DNA of 16,675 nucleotides from Alphaproteobacteria bacterium (GTDB taxonomy: Bacteria; Pseudomonadota; Alphaproteobacteria; Rhodobacterales; Rhodobacteraceae), in assembly GCA_003695135.1 (NCBI GenBank), contig RFIR01000070.1, positions 1 through 16,675 of the forward strand. Direction: 5' to 3'. Of the stretch, positions 7,325-15,114 are shown in pieces. How positions within the stretch are numbered: position 1 is the first letter of the stretch; every line of letters starts with the position of its first letter. The notes beneath the pieces were generated by a model. It had not been told where the DNA came from. It worked only from the letters and a program-made list of their open reading frames with translations, and did no database searches. A program made the translations under genes and the position numbers.

Positions 7325-8565
7325 GCCAGGTGCCGCAACGAAAGACACGCTCCCGGCTGTTTCTGGGACTCGCCACCGCCCTGCTGATCGGCGGCGCGCT
7401 GACGGCCGCCTTCTGGCCCCGGCCCGTCCTCGTCGATCTCGGCGAAGTGACCCGCGGGCCGATGAAGCTGACCATCGACGAGGAAGGGCGCACAAGGGTC
7501 AGCGAGCCATATGTGGTCTCCACCCCCATCGCCGGCCGGCTGCAGCGGCTGGAGGTCGATCCCGGCGACCGGGTCGAGAAGGGCAGGACCGTGATCGCCC
7601 ACATGCTGCCGACCAACCCCTCCGCGCTCGACATCCGAACCCGCGAACAGGCGCAGGCCGCGGTGCAGGCCGCCCAGGCCGCATTGCGCCTGGCGCGCGC
7701 CGATCTCAACGCCGCCAAGGCCCGGCGCGATCTGGCCCAGGCCGAGTATCAGCGCGCCGTTCGCCTCGCGCGCAGCAAGATCATCAGCCAGGCCGCGCTC
7801 GACCGCGCCCGGCAGAATTTCCGCGTCGCCTCCGCTGCGGTCGACACCGCCGAGGCGGCCATCGCCATGCGCGAGGCCGATCTGGCCAATGCCCGCGCCC
7901 AGCTCATCGGCTTCGACGATCGCGGGCTTGCCAGAGCCCTGCGCAACGGGCGCGGCGAGGACATTCCCCTTTACGCCCCGACCGACGGGCGCATCCTGCG
8001 CATCATGCAGGAAAGCGAGACCACCCTGCCGGCCGGAACGCCGATCATGGAGATCGGCGATGTCGAGAAGGATCTGGAGGTGGTGGTCGAGCTCATATCC
8101 TCCGATGCGGTCAGGATCGCGCTCGACGCCCCGGTGATCATCGATGACTGGGGCGGTCCGCAGCCGCTGAAGGGCCGGGTCAGGCGCATCGATCCCTTCG
8201 CCGTCACCAAGGTCTCGGCGCTGGGTGTCGAGGAACAGCGCGTCCCCGTCACCGTGGCCCTGACCAGCCCGCCGGAGGAGCGGCGCGGGCTGGGCCATGG
8301 ATACCGGGTCGAGGCGCGCATCATCGTCTGGCAGAGCGATGACGCGGTGCGCGTGCCCTCGGGCGCGCTGTTCCGAAAGGGGGAAGGCTGGGCGGTGTTT
8401 CGCGTCGTCGATTCCGTGGTGAAGCTGACCCCGGTGCGGATCGGGCATGACAACGGGGTTATGGCTGAAGTGCGCGAAGGGCTGGCGCCCGGCGATACGG
8501 TCGTGCTCTACCCCTCCGCCGCCGTCACCGACGGCAGGACGGTCGCCCCGCGCCAGCTGGAGTGA
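7321..8565 (+). CDS. HlyD/MacA-type periplasmic adaptor (membrane fusion) subunit
   Basis: This protein bridges the inner-membrane permease to the periplasm or an outer-membrane channel. Its 414 residues begin with a signal-anchor helix (about 12-32, LFLGLATALLIGGALTAAFW). The first lipoyl half is at about 65-100 (STPIAGRLQRLEVDPGDRVEKG). An alanine/arginine-rich coiled coil fills about 105-195. The second lipoyl half is at about 216-245 (APTDGRILRIMQESETTLPAG), followed by a beta-barrel to about 335 and a membrane-proximal domain to the end. The coiled coil is long enough to meet a TolC-like partner, but no such gene is in the window. Start GTG 7321 overlaps the permease stop; GTG 7330 has a better-spaced GGGAG and may be the true start. 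The gene ends convergently 27 bases from its neighbour. Confidence 0.92.
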   Translation: MSQVPQRKTRSRLFLGLATALLIGGALTAAFWPRPVLVDLGEVTRGPMKLTIDEEGRTRVSEPYVVSTPIAGRLQRLEVDPGDRVEKGRTVIAHMLPTNPSALDIRTREQAQAAVQAAQAALRLARADLNAAKARRDLAQAEYQRAVRLARSKIISQAALDRARQNFRVASAAVDTAEAAIAMREADLANARAQLIGFDDRGLARALRNGRGEDIPLYAPTDGRILRIMQESETTLPAGTPIMEIGDVEKDLEVVVELISSDAVRIALDAPVIIDDWGGPQPLKGRVRRIDPFAVTKVSALGVEEQRVPVTVALTSPPEERRGLGHGYRVEARIIVWQSDDAVRVPSGALFRKGEGWAVFRVVDSVVKLTPVRIGHDNGVMAEVREGLAPGDTVVLYPSAAVTDGRTVAPRQLE

Positions 8566-8592
8566 GAGGCAGTCCCCAACCGTCGCCGGGCT

Positions 8593-9681
8593 TCACAGGC
8601 CGATCTCCAGCGCCGGTTGCGCGAATGCAGCCCGCGCACAGGGATGTTCGTCCAGTATCTCCCGCGATCCCGGCACCCGATCGATGATCAGCCGTCCGGC
8701 CTCCCACACCGCAACGCCATCGACGCGGATGGTGGCATCGACCACGTTCCAGGAAATCTCGCCCGGCGCATAATCGCCGCAGGTGTGGAAATGCAGCAGC
8801 CGGGGATTGCCGAAAGCCGCGCCGCCCCAGCGCATCAGATCCTCGGCGGCCGGCCTGCCATAGGCGCAGCCCGGATGAATGCCGGGGTGCCATGAATGCA
8901 CCAGATCCCGCTCGATGCCGAACAGCGCCGCAACCCGGTCGTACTGCGCCTCGGCCCGTCGCACATCGCTGGCGCTGCCGAAAAACCCGATCAGGCGCCG
9001 CCCCTCGAATTCGGCCAGAACCCGGCCCTCGAATGTCACCGAATAGGGCTCGTAGAAGCGCGAGCCGGTTCCGGTCAGAAATCCCGGCAGCGCCACCCGA
9101 CCCGAAAACCCCCCGGCCGGGATCGGGGTGATGGTCGGCATCGGAAAGCGGCGGATGGTGACATCGGGCCCGGCATCGAAGCCCGGTGCGGCGCCGGCAA
9201 AATCCGTCCCCGCGGGACAGGTGACGTGGATGTGGCCGGCTTGGGAGAGCAGCGCCTGCACCCTGTCCCGTATCGCCAGGAATGCCGCGTAATCGGCGGT
9301 CCCGAAGCCCGAGGCCAGCATCCGCCGGTCGAGCGCATAGCACACGCTGACCCGGCCGCGGCCGCTTTCGGGCGCAAAGCGCAGCTGATCGCCGATCCGG
9401 GCGAGGAAAATCGCATTCCCCCCGCCGGTCAGATCGCCCGGCCGCGCCGCGATCGCCCCCGCATCGGCGACGACCGGCACTTCGCGCAGCCGCGCCTCGA
9501 TGCCCAGCTCCCCGGCAACCCGCGCGAGAACCGCCGGAAGGCCGGGGTCGTAATAGCCCGCATCGGGCGGCTCGTGCAGGATGGTGACACGGTCGCCTGC
9601 CCGCAGCCCGGCGCAGCGGCACAGCAGATTGCGCGCGCCGGCCTTCAGCTTCGCCTCCGGCAATGCTCCTTCGACCGCCAT
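8593..9681 (-). CDS. Aminopeptidase T (M29)/NicX-like protein, activity unclear
   Basis: The 362-residue soluble protein resembles the group that includes M29 aminopeptidases and NicX-type 2,5-dihydroxypyridine dioxygenases. Support comes from the opening GARNLLCRCAGLRAGDRVTIL (about 15-35), a middle region with HIHVTCPAGTD (150-160), and a C-terminal block with HPGIHPG (265-271), HFHTCGDYAPGE (297-308) and SWNVVDATI (310-318). In relatives, metal ligands fall in the last two blocks, including an H-x-D motif. Here that position seems to read N-V-V-D, so the metal site may be altered. That alignment was made from memory. No signal peptide is visible, so it should be cytoplasmic. ATG 9681 has only a weak GGGTGGG ribosome site. 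It is convergent with the exporter and downstream of the exported hydrolase on the same strand. Confidence 0.55.
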   Translation of the reverse strand: MAVEGALPEAKLKAGARNLLCRCAGLRAGDRVTILHEPPDAGYYDPGLPAVLARVAGELGIEARLREVPVVADAGAIAARPGDLTGGGNAIFLARIGDQLRFAPESGRGRVSVCYALDRRMLASGFGTADYAAFLAIRDRVQALLSQAGHIHVTCPAGTDFAGAAPGFDAGPDVTIRRFPMPTITPIPAGGFSGRVALPGFLTGTGSRFYEPYSVTFEGRVLAEFEGRRLIGFFGSASDVRRAEAQYDRVAALFGIERDLVHSWHPGIHPGCAYGRPAAEDLMRWGGAAFGNPRLLHFHTCGDYAPGEISWNVVDATIRVDGVAVWEAGRLIIDRVPGSREILDEHPCARAAFAQPALEIGL

Positions 9682-9708
9682 GTCCCACCCGTTTTCCCGG
9701 CCGTCAGC

Positions 9709-9746
9709 ATTGCATGAATCGCGTGTTCACCGCAACGTGATTGCAT
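9709..9746. repeat. Paired ATTGCAT motifs upstream of the AmpT/NicX-like gene
   Basis: ATTGCAT occurs at 9709-9715 and 9740-9746, 31 bases apart or about three helical turns, and on the same side of the helix. The pair lies 28-65 bases upstream of the 8593-9681 gene in the gap after the hydrolase. The low-GC heptamer stands out against very GC-rich surroundings. This would suit a dimeric or cooperative regulator, or overlapping promoter elements; no regulator gene is nearby. Confidence 0.4.
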
Positions 9747-9801
9747 CGCCGCAAACGGCGGATCCATCCGGGATTCGCGACGCAGCGAGACGGGTGGGCA
9801 C

Positions 9802-9820
9802 GGGGCCGCCACGCGGCCCC
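9802..9820 (-). terminator. Perfect hairpin after the exported hydrolase gene, no U-tract
   Basis: GGGGCCGC at 9802-9809 pairs perfectly with GCGGCCCC at 9813-9820 around a CAC loop, 10 bases past the hydrolase stop. The minus-strand sequence following it has no run of T, so it is an incomplete intrinsic terminator. It might instead stabilise the transcript end or cause pausing before Rho action. Confidence 0.45.
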
Positions 9821-9830
9821 GATCCGGCAT

Positions 9831-11129
9831 TCACTTCACGCCGTTGTATTCCAGCCGCAGCCCCTTGGCCGTGCGCGGGGCAAAGCCCTTCCAGTAATTG
9901 TGCTCGGGCTTGGGGGTTCCATCCTCGTTCAGCGCGAACACGCCGTCATTGGCGTTCTCGATCAGATCGAGATAGGCGGCCCTGCCCTCGTCGCCCTTCA
10001 GCTGCCAGTCGATGAAAGCGGTGGCGAAATGCTGCAGGATGTTGTTCATCCGGTTGGTGTCCCACACCGCATCGGCATAGTGCTCGAAGGGCACGAAATC
10101 GAGGCTTTCGACCGGTTTCCAGCTTTCCTCCGGCGCCGGGATCGGCGCAGCCGCATTGTGATTGGCATTCTCGAAGGTCAACAGCCAGGCCGGCGCATTC
10201 ACCGTCTCGGCATAGATCACCCGGATGCCGTTCTGGTAATCGGCGATGTCGTCGACACTTCCGCCGACATAGAGGATCGGCCGGTCGATCCCGGCCAGCC
10301 CGGCCGCATCCCACAGCCCGTATTGCCGCCCCCAGGGCGCGATGGAGATGAAGGCGCGGAACCGCGGATCCATCAGCGCCTCATGCGACTCCGAGCCGGC
10401 CAGATGCGCGGCGAGCAGCCCCCGCGGTGTGCCCCAGCTCAGATCGACCGCGGTCTGGGTCACACCGCCGCCGGCCGAGATCACCGCGCCATAGGCGCCC
10501 ATCGAATAGCCGATCAGCACCGCGCGCGAGGCATCGACGATGCCGTTGAGAAAGCTCGACGGATCGCCGCCCAGCCGCGCCAGCTCGTCGAGCACGAAAC
10601 GGGTGTCCAGCGGGCGGTTGAGCAGGGTCGAGCCGAATGCCACCTTGTGCTGATAGACCGAATCGGGGTGGTCGATCGAGGCGACGACATAGCCCTTCGA
10701 GGCGAGGTTCTCGGCCAGATGGCTGAGCAGGAACCGGTTGCCCGGATAGCCATGCGAGATGATCACCACCGGCCAGGCGGTGCCGGTCGCCGGCGCCGCA
10801 TCGCGCTGCGCGCGGCCATGCAGCGTCACCGCGGTCTCGCCGTCGCGCAAGAGCACGCCCTCATAGGGCGTCGGCGCCCCGTCCTCGGCGGTCGGATACC
10901 AGACCTCCACCGTGATCGGCCGGTCGTAATGCGGAATCGCCTCCGCAGTTACATTGACCACGTCGATCTGGTCCTTGTGCACCAGATGCAACGTGCGCAC
11001 GCCGATGGCATGCGGCCCGTACGCAGCCAGTTCCGGCGCGTCGGGCCGGATCCTGTCGATCCGGTTGGTCTGGGCCGTCGCCGGGACGGCGATCAGCGCC
11101 GCGACAATACTCAGGGCCAGGATTTTCAT
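9831..11129 (-). CDS. Exported alpha/beta hydrolase (PAF-acetylhydrolase/dienelactone hydrolase-like)
   Basis: A secreted or periplasmic serine hydrolase, probably acting on an ester or lactone; the substrate is unknown. The 432 residues start with signal peptide MKILALSIVAALIAVPATAQ, cleaved near 18-20. The fold shows the oxyanion-hole region VVIISHGYPGNR (about 121-132), nucleophile elbow GYSMG with Ser209, a likely acid Asp293 or Asp294 in YVGGSVDDIADY, and a likely base His324 in ENANHN. The overall pattern, including SHLAENLASKGYVVASIDHP, resembles COG4188 and PAF-acetylhydrolase relatives. The region after about residue 330 is an extra C-terminal part rich in Asn, Trp and acidic residues. 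Start ATG 11129 has an excellent AGGAGG site; the frame extends 28 codons upstream but with no better start. It lies downstream of the liv operon's terminator, so it probably has its own promoter. Confidence 0.82.
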   Translation of the reverse strand: MKILALSIVAALIAVPATAQTNRIDRIRPDAPELAAYGPHAIGVRTLHLVHKDQIDVVNVTAEAIPHYDRPITVEVWYPTAEDGAPTPYEGVLLRDGETAVTLHGRAQRDAAPATGTAWPVVIISHGYPGNRFLLSHLAENLASKGYVVASIDHPDSVYQHKVAFGSTLLNRPLDTRFVLDELARLGGDPSSFLNGIVDASRAVLIGYSMGAYGAVISAGGGVTQTAVDLSWGTPRGLLAAHLAGSESHEALMDPRFRAFISIAPWGRQYGLWDAAGLAGIDRPILYVGGSVDDIADYQNGIRVIYAETVNAPAWLLTFENANHNAAAPIPAPEESWKPVESLDFVPFEHYADAVWDTNRMNNILQHFATAFIDWQLKGDEGRAAYLDLIENANDGVFALNEDGTPKPEHNYWKGFAPRTAKGLRLEYNGVK

Positions 11130-11210
11130 GGGGGCTTCCTCCTTCGCTGCGATGCGGCGGTGTCGTCCCTCCGCACCCGGCCCGAACGGTGGCACGAAAG
11201 ACCGGCCCGG

Positions 11211-11243
11211 CAAAGAAAAAAGGGCGGCCCCGCAGGGCCGCCC
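11211..11243 (-). terminator. Strong intrinsic terminator of the liv/ligase operon
   Basis: On the minus strand a 9-base-pair stem, GGGCGGCCC (11235-11243) with GGGCCGCCC (11222-11230), closes a 4-base loop. It is followed directly by TTTTTT at 11216-11221 and then CTTT. It begins 25 bases after the stop of the substrate-binding protein gene. It is the best terminator in the window and separates the transporter operon from the hydrolase gene. Confidence 0.9.
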
Positions 11244-11267
11244 CGATCGATCCTCCGAAATCCGGGC

Positions 11268-12437
11268 TCAGCTTCCCGGCTTGATGGTCGCGACCAGCTT
11301 CCACACCCCGCCTTCGGCCGAGGAGACAAAGATCTCGTCAGCGGCGACGTGATCGGTCGCGCTCATGCTGACGGTGTTGCCGGCGATCTTGTCCTCGTAA
11401 TGCAGCGATTCCATCGCCTTGATGAAACCCTCGCGGGTGAGGTCGGGACCCGCGGCTTTCAGCGCGCGCACCATCAGCTCGGCCGCCGAGCGGCCCAGCA
11501 TCGCCGCGGTCTCCGCCTTCTCGCCGGTCGCGGCGGTGAAATCCTCGGCCCAGGCCTTGACCTCGGGCACATCCATGCGCTGGGTCACGTCGGGGTAGCC
11601 CGATCCGGCATAGAAGGGCAGCGTCACGCCGTTCTTGGCCAGCGCGCCCGCCACGACCGGAATGAACCCGGCAGAGGAGACGACGAAGCTCATGTCGGTC
11701 AGCCCCATCTTCTGCGCCGTCACCGCCACGGTGATCAGCTGACGCACGCCCAGCGCCATGGCGATGGTGCGGCAGCCCGCCTCATGCAGCTTGCCCAGCG
11801 CCCCGGTGAAGTCCTGCTCGTCGCCCTTGTGGGTGGTCTCGGCCAGATAGGGCATGCCATGCGCCGCGGCCTCGTCCTTCATCGCGCTCTGCACCTCGGT
11901 GCCGAAATCGGTGGGCAGATACATCGCGCAAAGACCCGTGGCGCCCTTCTCCTCGATCAGATATCTGATCGCGGCGCGGGTGTGATCGTAATAGAAGGCC
12001 GTGCCCATGAACTTCCACGGCTCCAGCGGCTCGACCATCTGCCGCGCCGCCGTCAGCGGGCTGACATTGGGAATGCCCTTCGGCCCCATCAGCTTGAAGG
12101 CGGCAAGGTTGGTAGGCGTGCCGAGATTGAGCAGCATGGCGAAGACATGGTCGCCATTGATCAGCTTGTTGGCGGCCTGAACCGCCTTTGGCACCTGATA
12201 GCCGTGATCCTCGACGATATAGGTGATCTTTCGCCCGTGAACGCCGCCCGCGGCGTTGACCTGGTCGAAATAGTGCTGGGCGGCCTTGACCGCGGGCACC
12301 GAGAAGGCGGCGAAGATGCCGGAGAGATCGTGGAACCCGCCGATCTTGATCTCGGTGTCGCTCACCCCCTCGGTCTCGGCCAGGGCCGGGCCCGCAAGGG
12401 CCAGCGCGGCGGCTGCCGCTGCCAGAAGTCGTTTCAT
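11268..12437 (-). CDS. Branched-chain-type ABC transporter periplasmic substrate-binding protein
   Basis: This is the periplasmic receptor for the LivMGF-type importer encoded upstream. The 389-residue product starts with signal peptide MKRLLAAAAAALALAGPALA and a likely cut after Ala20. The first mature strand is the family-typical DTEIKIGGFHDLSGIFAAF (about 27-45), followed by AAQHYFDQVNAAGGVHGRKI (about 52-71), both hallmarks of the Leu/Ile/Val-binding (peripla_BP_6) fold. Start ATG 12437 has GGGAGG 6 bases upstream. The reading frame stays open about 1.2 kb further upstream, but that stretch lies on the real ligase gene in another frame. Ligand-contact residues cannot be assigned by eye. 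It is the last gene before the terminator and 65 bases after the acyl-CoA ligase, so the ligand may well be an organic acid. Confidence 0.9.
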   Translation of the reverse strand: MKRLLAAAAAALALAGPALAETEGVSDTEIKIGGFHDLSGIFAAFSVPAVKAAQHYFDQVNAAGGVHGRKITYIVEDHGYQVPKAVQAANKLINGDHVFAMLLNLGTPTNLAAFKLMGPKGIPNVSPLTAARQMVEPLEPWKFMGTAFYYDHTRAAIRYLIEEKGATGLCAMYLPTDFGTEVQSAMKDEAAAHGMPYLAETTHKGDEQDFTGALGKLHEAGCRTIAMALGVRQLITVAVTAQKMGLTDMSFVVSSAGFIPVVAGALAKNGVTLPFYAGSGYPDVTQRMDVPEVKAWAEDFTAATGEKAETAAMLGRSAAELMVRALKAAGPDLTREGFIKAMESLHYEDKIAGNTVSMSATDHVAADEIFVSSAEGGVWKLVATIKPGS

Positions 12438-12502
12438 CCCGTTTCCTCCCTTTGTCGGATGACCCAGACTAGCCGGGCTTTGCCTGCCAGACCAGATGCG
12501 GT

Positions 12503-14344
12503 TCAGTACATGGTGTCGATCAGCGCCTTGTGACGCTGCTCGACGAAGCTGCGCTTGAGCTTCATGGTCGGTGTCAGCTCCTCGTCCTCGGCCGTCAGCA
12601 GGATGTCGATCAGGCGGAAATCCTTGATCTGCTCGACCCGGGCGAATTCGCGGTTGACCTCCGCCACCACCCCGCCGATCAGCTCCACCACCTCCTTCGC
12701 CCGGGTCAGCGAGGCGAAATCGGCAAACGGCACCTGGTGGTCCTGGGCGAATTTCTCCACGTTTTCCTGGTCGATCATGATCAGCGCGGTCAGGTATTTG
12801 CGCCGGTCGCCGATGATGACGGCATCGGAGATGTAGGGCGAGAACTTCAGCCGGCTCTCGATCTCGGCCGGGGTGATGTTCTTGCCGCCCGCGGTGATGA
12901 TCACGTCCTTCAGCCGCCCGGTGATGGTCAGGCAGCCGTGATTGTCCAGCCGGCCCAGATCGCCGGTATGCAGCCAGCCATCGGCAGTGATGGTCTCGGC
13001 GGTCTTTTCGGGCTTGTTCCAGTAGCCCTGAAAGATGTTGGGACCGCGCACCAGGATCTCGCCCTCGGGCGAGATGCGGACCTCGCAGCCCGGCAGGGGC
13101 GGGCCGACGGTGCCGATATGGTTGTCGTGGACCGGATTGACGGTGGCCACGCCCGAGGTCTCGGTCATGCCGTAGCCCTCGATCAGCGGCACGCCGATGG
13201 CGCAGAACCAGCGGATCAGGTCGGGCGAGATCGGCGCCGCGCCGGTGGTCCCGCGCCGCATCCGCGCCATGCCCAGCAGGTTGCGCAGGTTGCGCAGGAC
13301 CAGAAGATCGGCGAGCCCGTACACTGCGCGCGCGGCCAGCCCCTGCCGGCGCCCCTCCTCCTGCGCCCGCACCCGCTTGAGGCCTTGCGCAATCGCCCAG
13401 TCGAAGGCCAGCCGGCCGATGCCGGTCGCCTCGGATCGCATGATCATCACGCGCGAATAGATCTTCTCCCAAAGCCGCGGCACGGCGGTGAAGACGTTGG
13501 GGCCGACCTCCTGCAGGTTCTCGAACACGGTCTCGGGGCTCTCGGCGAAATTGACCGTCGAGCCGACCGCGATCGGGTTTTCCACCGAGACCAGCCGTTC
13601 CAGCACATGGCACAGCGGCAGGAAGCACAGCTGCTCGTCGCCCGGCAGATAGTCGAGGATCTGCAGCCCGGCCTGAAGCTGGTAGATCATGTTGCGATGG
13701 CTGATCATCGCCCCCTTGGGCGGCCCGGTGGTGCCCGAGGTGTAGATCAGCATGCGGGTGTCTTCCGGCCCGGCCGCCTCCAGCTCGGCCTCGAAACGAT
13801 CCGGCTGCTTCTCAATCTCTTCTGCGCCGAGCGCGGTCAGCTCGTCGAGGAACATCACCTTGGGGTCGGAGAAATGCCTGAGCCCGTCGCGGTCGAACAC
13901 GATGACCCGTTCAAGACCCGGCATCCGCTCGCGCGCCTCCAGGAACTTGTCGAGCTGCTCGTCATCCTCCACGAACAGGAAGCGCGCCCCGGAATCCTCC
14001 ACCAGATAGGCCAGCTGCGCGGCGCTGTCTGTGGTGTAGACGCCCGAGGGGATGCCGCCGACCGCGGCGATGCCCATGTCGCAATAGAGCCACTCGCGCC
14101 GGTCCTCGCTGAGGATCTGCACCGGCTCGCCCCGCTTCAGACCCAGCGCGATCAGCCCCATGCCGATGCGGCGCGCGCCCTCGTAATACTCGCGCCAGCT
14201 ATAGGCCTGCCAGATGCCGAATTCCTTTTCCCGGTGCGCGGTAGCCTCGCCCTTCTCGCGGCAGCGCTTCGCCCACAGCTTTACGATGGTGTCGCAGCCA
14301 TCCACCGTGATGATGTCGTCTGGATGGGGGGTGCCGTCGGCCAT
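12503..14344 (-). CDS. AMP-forming long-chain-type acyl-CoA ligase
   Basis: This enzyme activates a carboxylic acid to an acyl-adenylate with ATP and then to a CoA thioester in the cytoplasm. The 613 residues fit the FAA1-like long-chain synthetase group (COG1022). Visible motifs are P-loop YTSGTTGPPKG (201-211), GYGMTETSG (390-398) as adenine-binding motif, GWLHTGDLG (456-464) with the ribose-binding Asp, hinge GRLKDVIITAGGKNI (476-490), and TPTMKLKR (591-598) with the catalytic lysine likely at 595. Start ATG 14344 sits 2 bases after the livF stop; its ribosome site GGAGG overlaps that stop (GGAGGTAGGCATG), so expression is coupled to the transporter. Position between livF and the receptor gene suggests it activates the imported substrate. 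Chain length or aromatic preference cannot be read from sequence. Confidence 0.92.
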   Translation of the reverse strand: MADGTPHPDDIITVDGCDTIVKLWAKRCREKGEATAHREKEFGIWQAYSWREYYEGARRIGMGLIALGLKRGEPVQILSEDRREWLYCDMGIAAVGGIPSGVYTTDSAAQLAYLVEDSGARFLFVEDDEQLDKFLEARERMPGLERVIVFDRDGLRHFSDPKVMFLDELTALGAEEIEKQPDRFEAELEAAGPEDTRMLIYTSGTTGPPKGAMISHRNMIYQLQAGLQILDYLPGDEQLCFLPLCHVLERLVSVENPIAVGSTVNFAESPETVFENLQEVGPNVFTAVPRLWEKIYSRVMIMRSEATGIGRLAFDWAIAQGLKRVRAQEEGRRQGLAARAVYGLADLLVLRNLRNLLGMARMRRGTTGAAPISPDLIRWFCAIGVPLIEGYGMTETSGVATVNPVHDNHIGTVGPPLPGCEVRISPEGEILVRGPNIFQGYWNKPEKTAETITADGWLHTGDLGRLDNHGCLTITGRLKDVIITAGGKNITPAEIESRLKFSPYISDAVIIGDRRKYLTALIMIDQENVEKFAQDHQVPFADFASLTRAKEVVELIGGVVAEVNREFARVEQIKDFRLIDILLTAEDEELTPTMKLKRSFVEQRHKALIDTMY

Positions 14345-14346
14345 GC

Positions 14347-15114
14347 CTACCTCCAGGTCTTGCGCCGCTTCCAGCGCCTCTGTCCGCGCTGGGTCTCGCC
14401 CTGCTGGCCCAGATAGAACTCCTGAATGTCCTCGCTGGCGAGCAGCCTTTCGGACGTGCCGGCCATCACGATACGGCCCAGCTCCAGCACATAGCCGAAA
14501 TGCGCCGTGTGCAGCGCCACATTGGCGTTCTGTTCCACCAGCAGCATGGTCACACCCTGCTCGGCATTCAAGCGTTTGATGATGTCGAAAATCTCGTCGG
14601 TCAGGATCGGCGACAGCCCCAGCGACGGCTCGTCGAGCAGCATCAGCCGCGGCCGGGTCATCAGCCCGCGGCCGATCGCCAGCATCTGCTGCTGACCGCC
14701 CGAAAGCGTGCCCGCCGGCTGGTCGCGCCGCTCGCGCAGGACCGGGAAATAGCCATAGACCATCTCCATGTCGTCGCCCAGCTGCGCATCGCGGCGGGTA
14801 AACGCGCCCATGCGCAGGTTTTCCTCCACGCTCAGGAAGGGGAACACCTCGCGCCCCTCCGGCACATGCGCGAGGCCGCGCCGGACCACCTCGGCCGGAT
14901 CGCGCCCGTCGATGCGCTCGCCCAGCAGGGTGATCTGGCCCTTCTCGGGGTCCATAACGCCCGAGATCGTCTTCAGAAGCGTGGTCTTGCCCGCGCCGTT
15001 GGCGCCGAGGATGGTGACGATCTGCCCCTCCTCGACCGACAGCGACACCCCGCGCAACGCCATGATCGCGCCGTAGAAGGTCTCGACATTCTGCACGTCG
15101 AGAACGACCGTCAT
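14347..15114 (-). CDS. livF: Branched-chain-type ABC transporter ATP-binding protein LivF
   Basis: This is one of the two cytoplasmic ATPases of a LivFGHMK-type importer. Its 255 residues show Walker A GANGAGKT (37-44), the LivF-typical LAHVPEGREVFPFLSVEENL (81-100), signature LSGGQQQM (137-144) and Walker B LMLLDEP (157-163). LLVEQN (191-196) carries Gln195 where most ABC ATPases have the switch histidine, a normal LivF trait. The start ATG overlaps the livG stop in an ATGA (15111-15114). LivF is usually around 235 residues; here about 18 further residues form a very basic tail, ending RRWKRRKTWR. The tail runs right up to the ligase ribosome site, so it could be an evolutionary read-out of regulatory sequence. 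Confidence 0.94.
   Translation of the reverse strand: MTVVLDVQNVETFYGAIMALRGVSLSVEEGQIVTILGANGAGKTTLLKTISGVMDPEKGQITLLGERIDGRDPAEVVRRGLAHVPEGREVFPFLSVEENLRMGAFTRRDAQLGDDMEMVYGYFPVLRERRDQPAGTLSGGQQQMLAIGRGLMTRPRLMLLDEPSLGLSPILTDEIFDIIKRLNAEQGVTMLLVEQNANVALHTAHFGYVLELGRIVMAGTSERLLASEDIQEFYLGQQGETQRGQRRWKRRKTWR

Noticed and set aside
5729..7495. 588-codon minus-strand open frame
   Set aside because: It is antisense to the FtsX permease; the product is a low-complexity Gly/Asp/His/Arg-rich sequence without domains.
8525..9688. Alternative 387-codon minus-strand frame overlapping the AmpT/NicX-like gene
   Set aside because: It is the same region in a shifted frame with an Arg/Gly-rich product and it runs into the adaptor gene; the 362-residue frame has family-like blocks and proper boundaries.
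9741..12533. 930-codon plus-strand open frame
   Set aside because: It runs antisense across the exported hydrolase, the terminator and the substrate-binding protein gene, all of which have clear motifs, signal peptides and ribosome sites on the minus strand.
12438..13628. Possible fusion of a long N-terminal domain to the substrate-binding protein
   Set aside because: The frame is open, but the upstream part overlaps the ligase in another frame. A signal peptide with a good ribosome site begins at 12437, which would be pointless inside a fusion.
12530..14416. 628-codon plus-strand open frame
   Set aside because: It is exactly antisense to the acyl-CoA ligase gene, whose P-loop, hinge and catalytic lysine motifs are intact.
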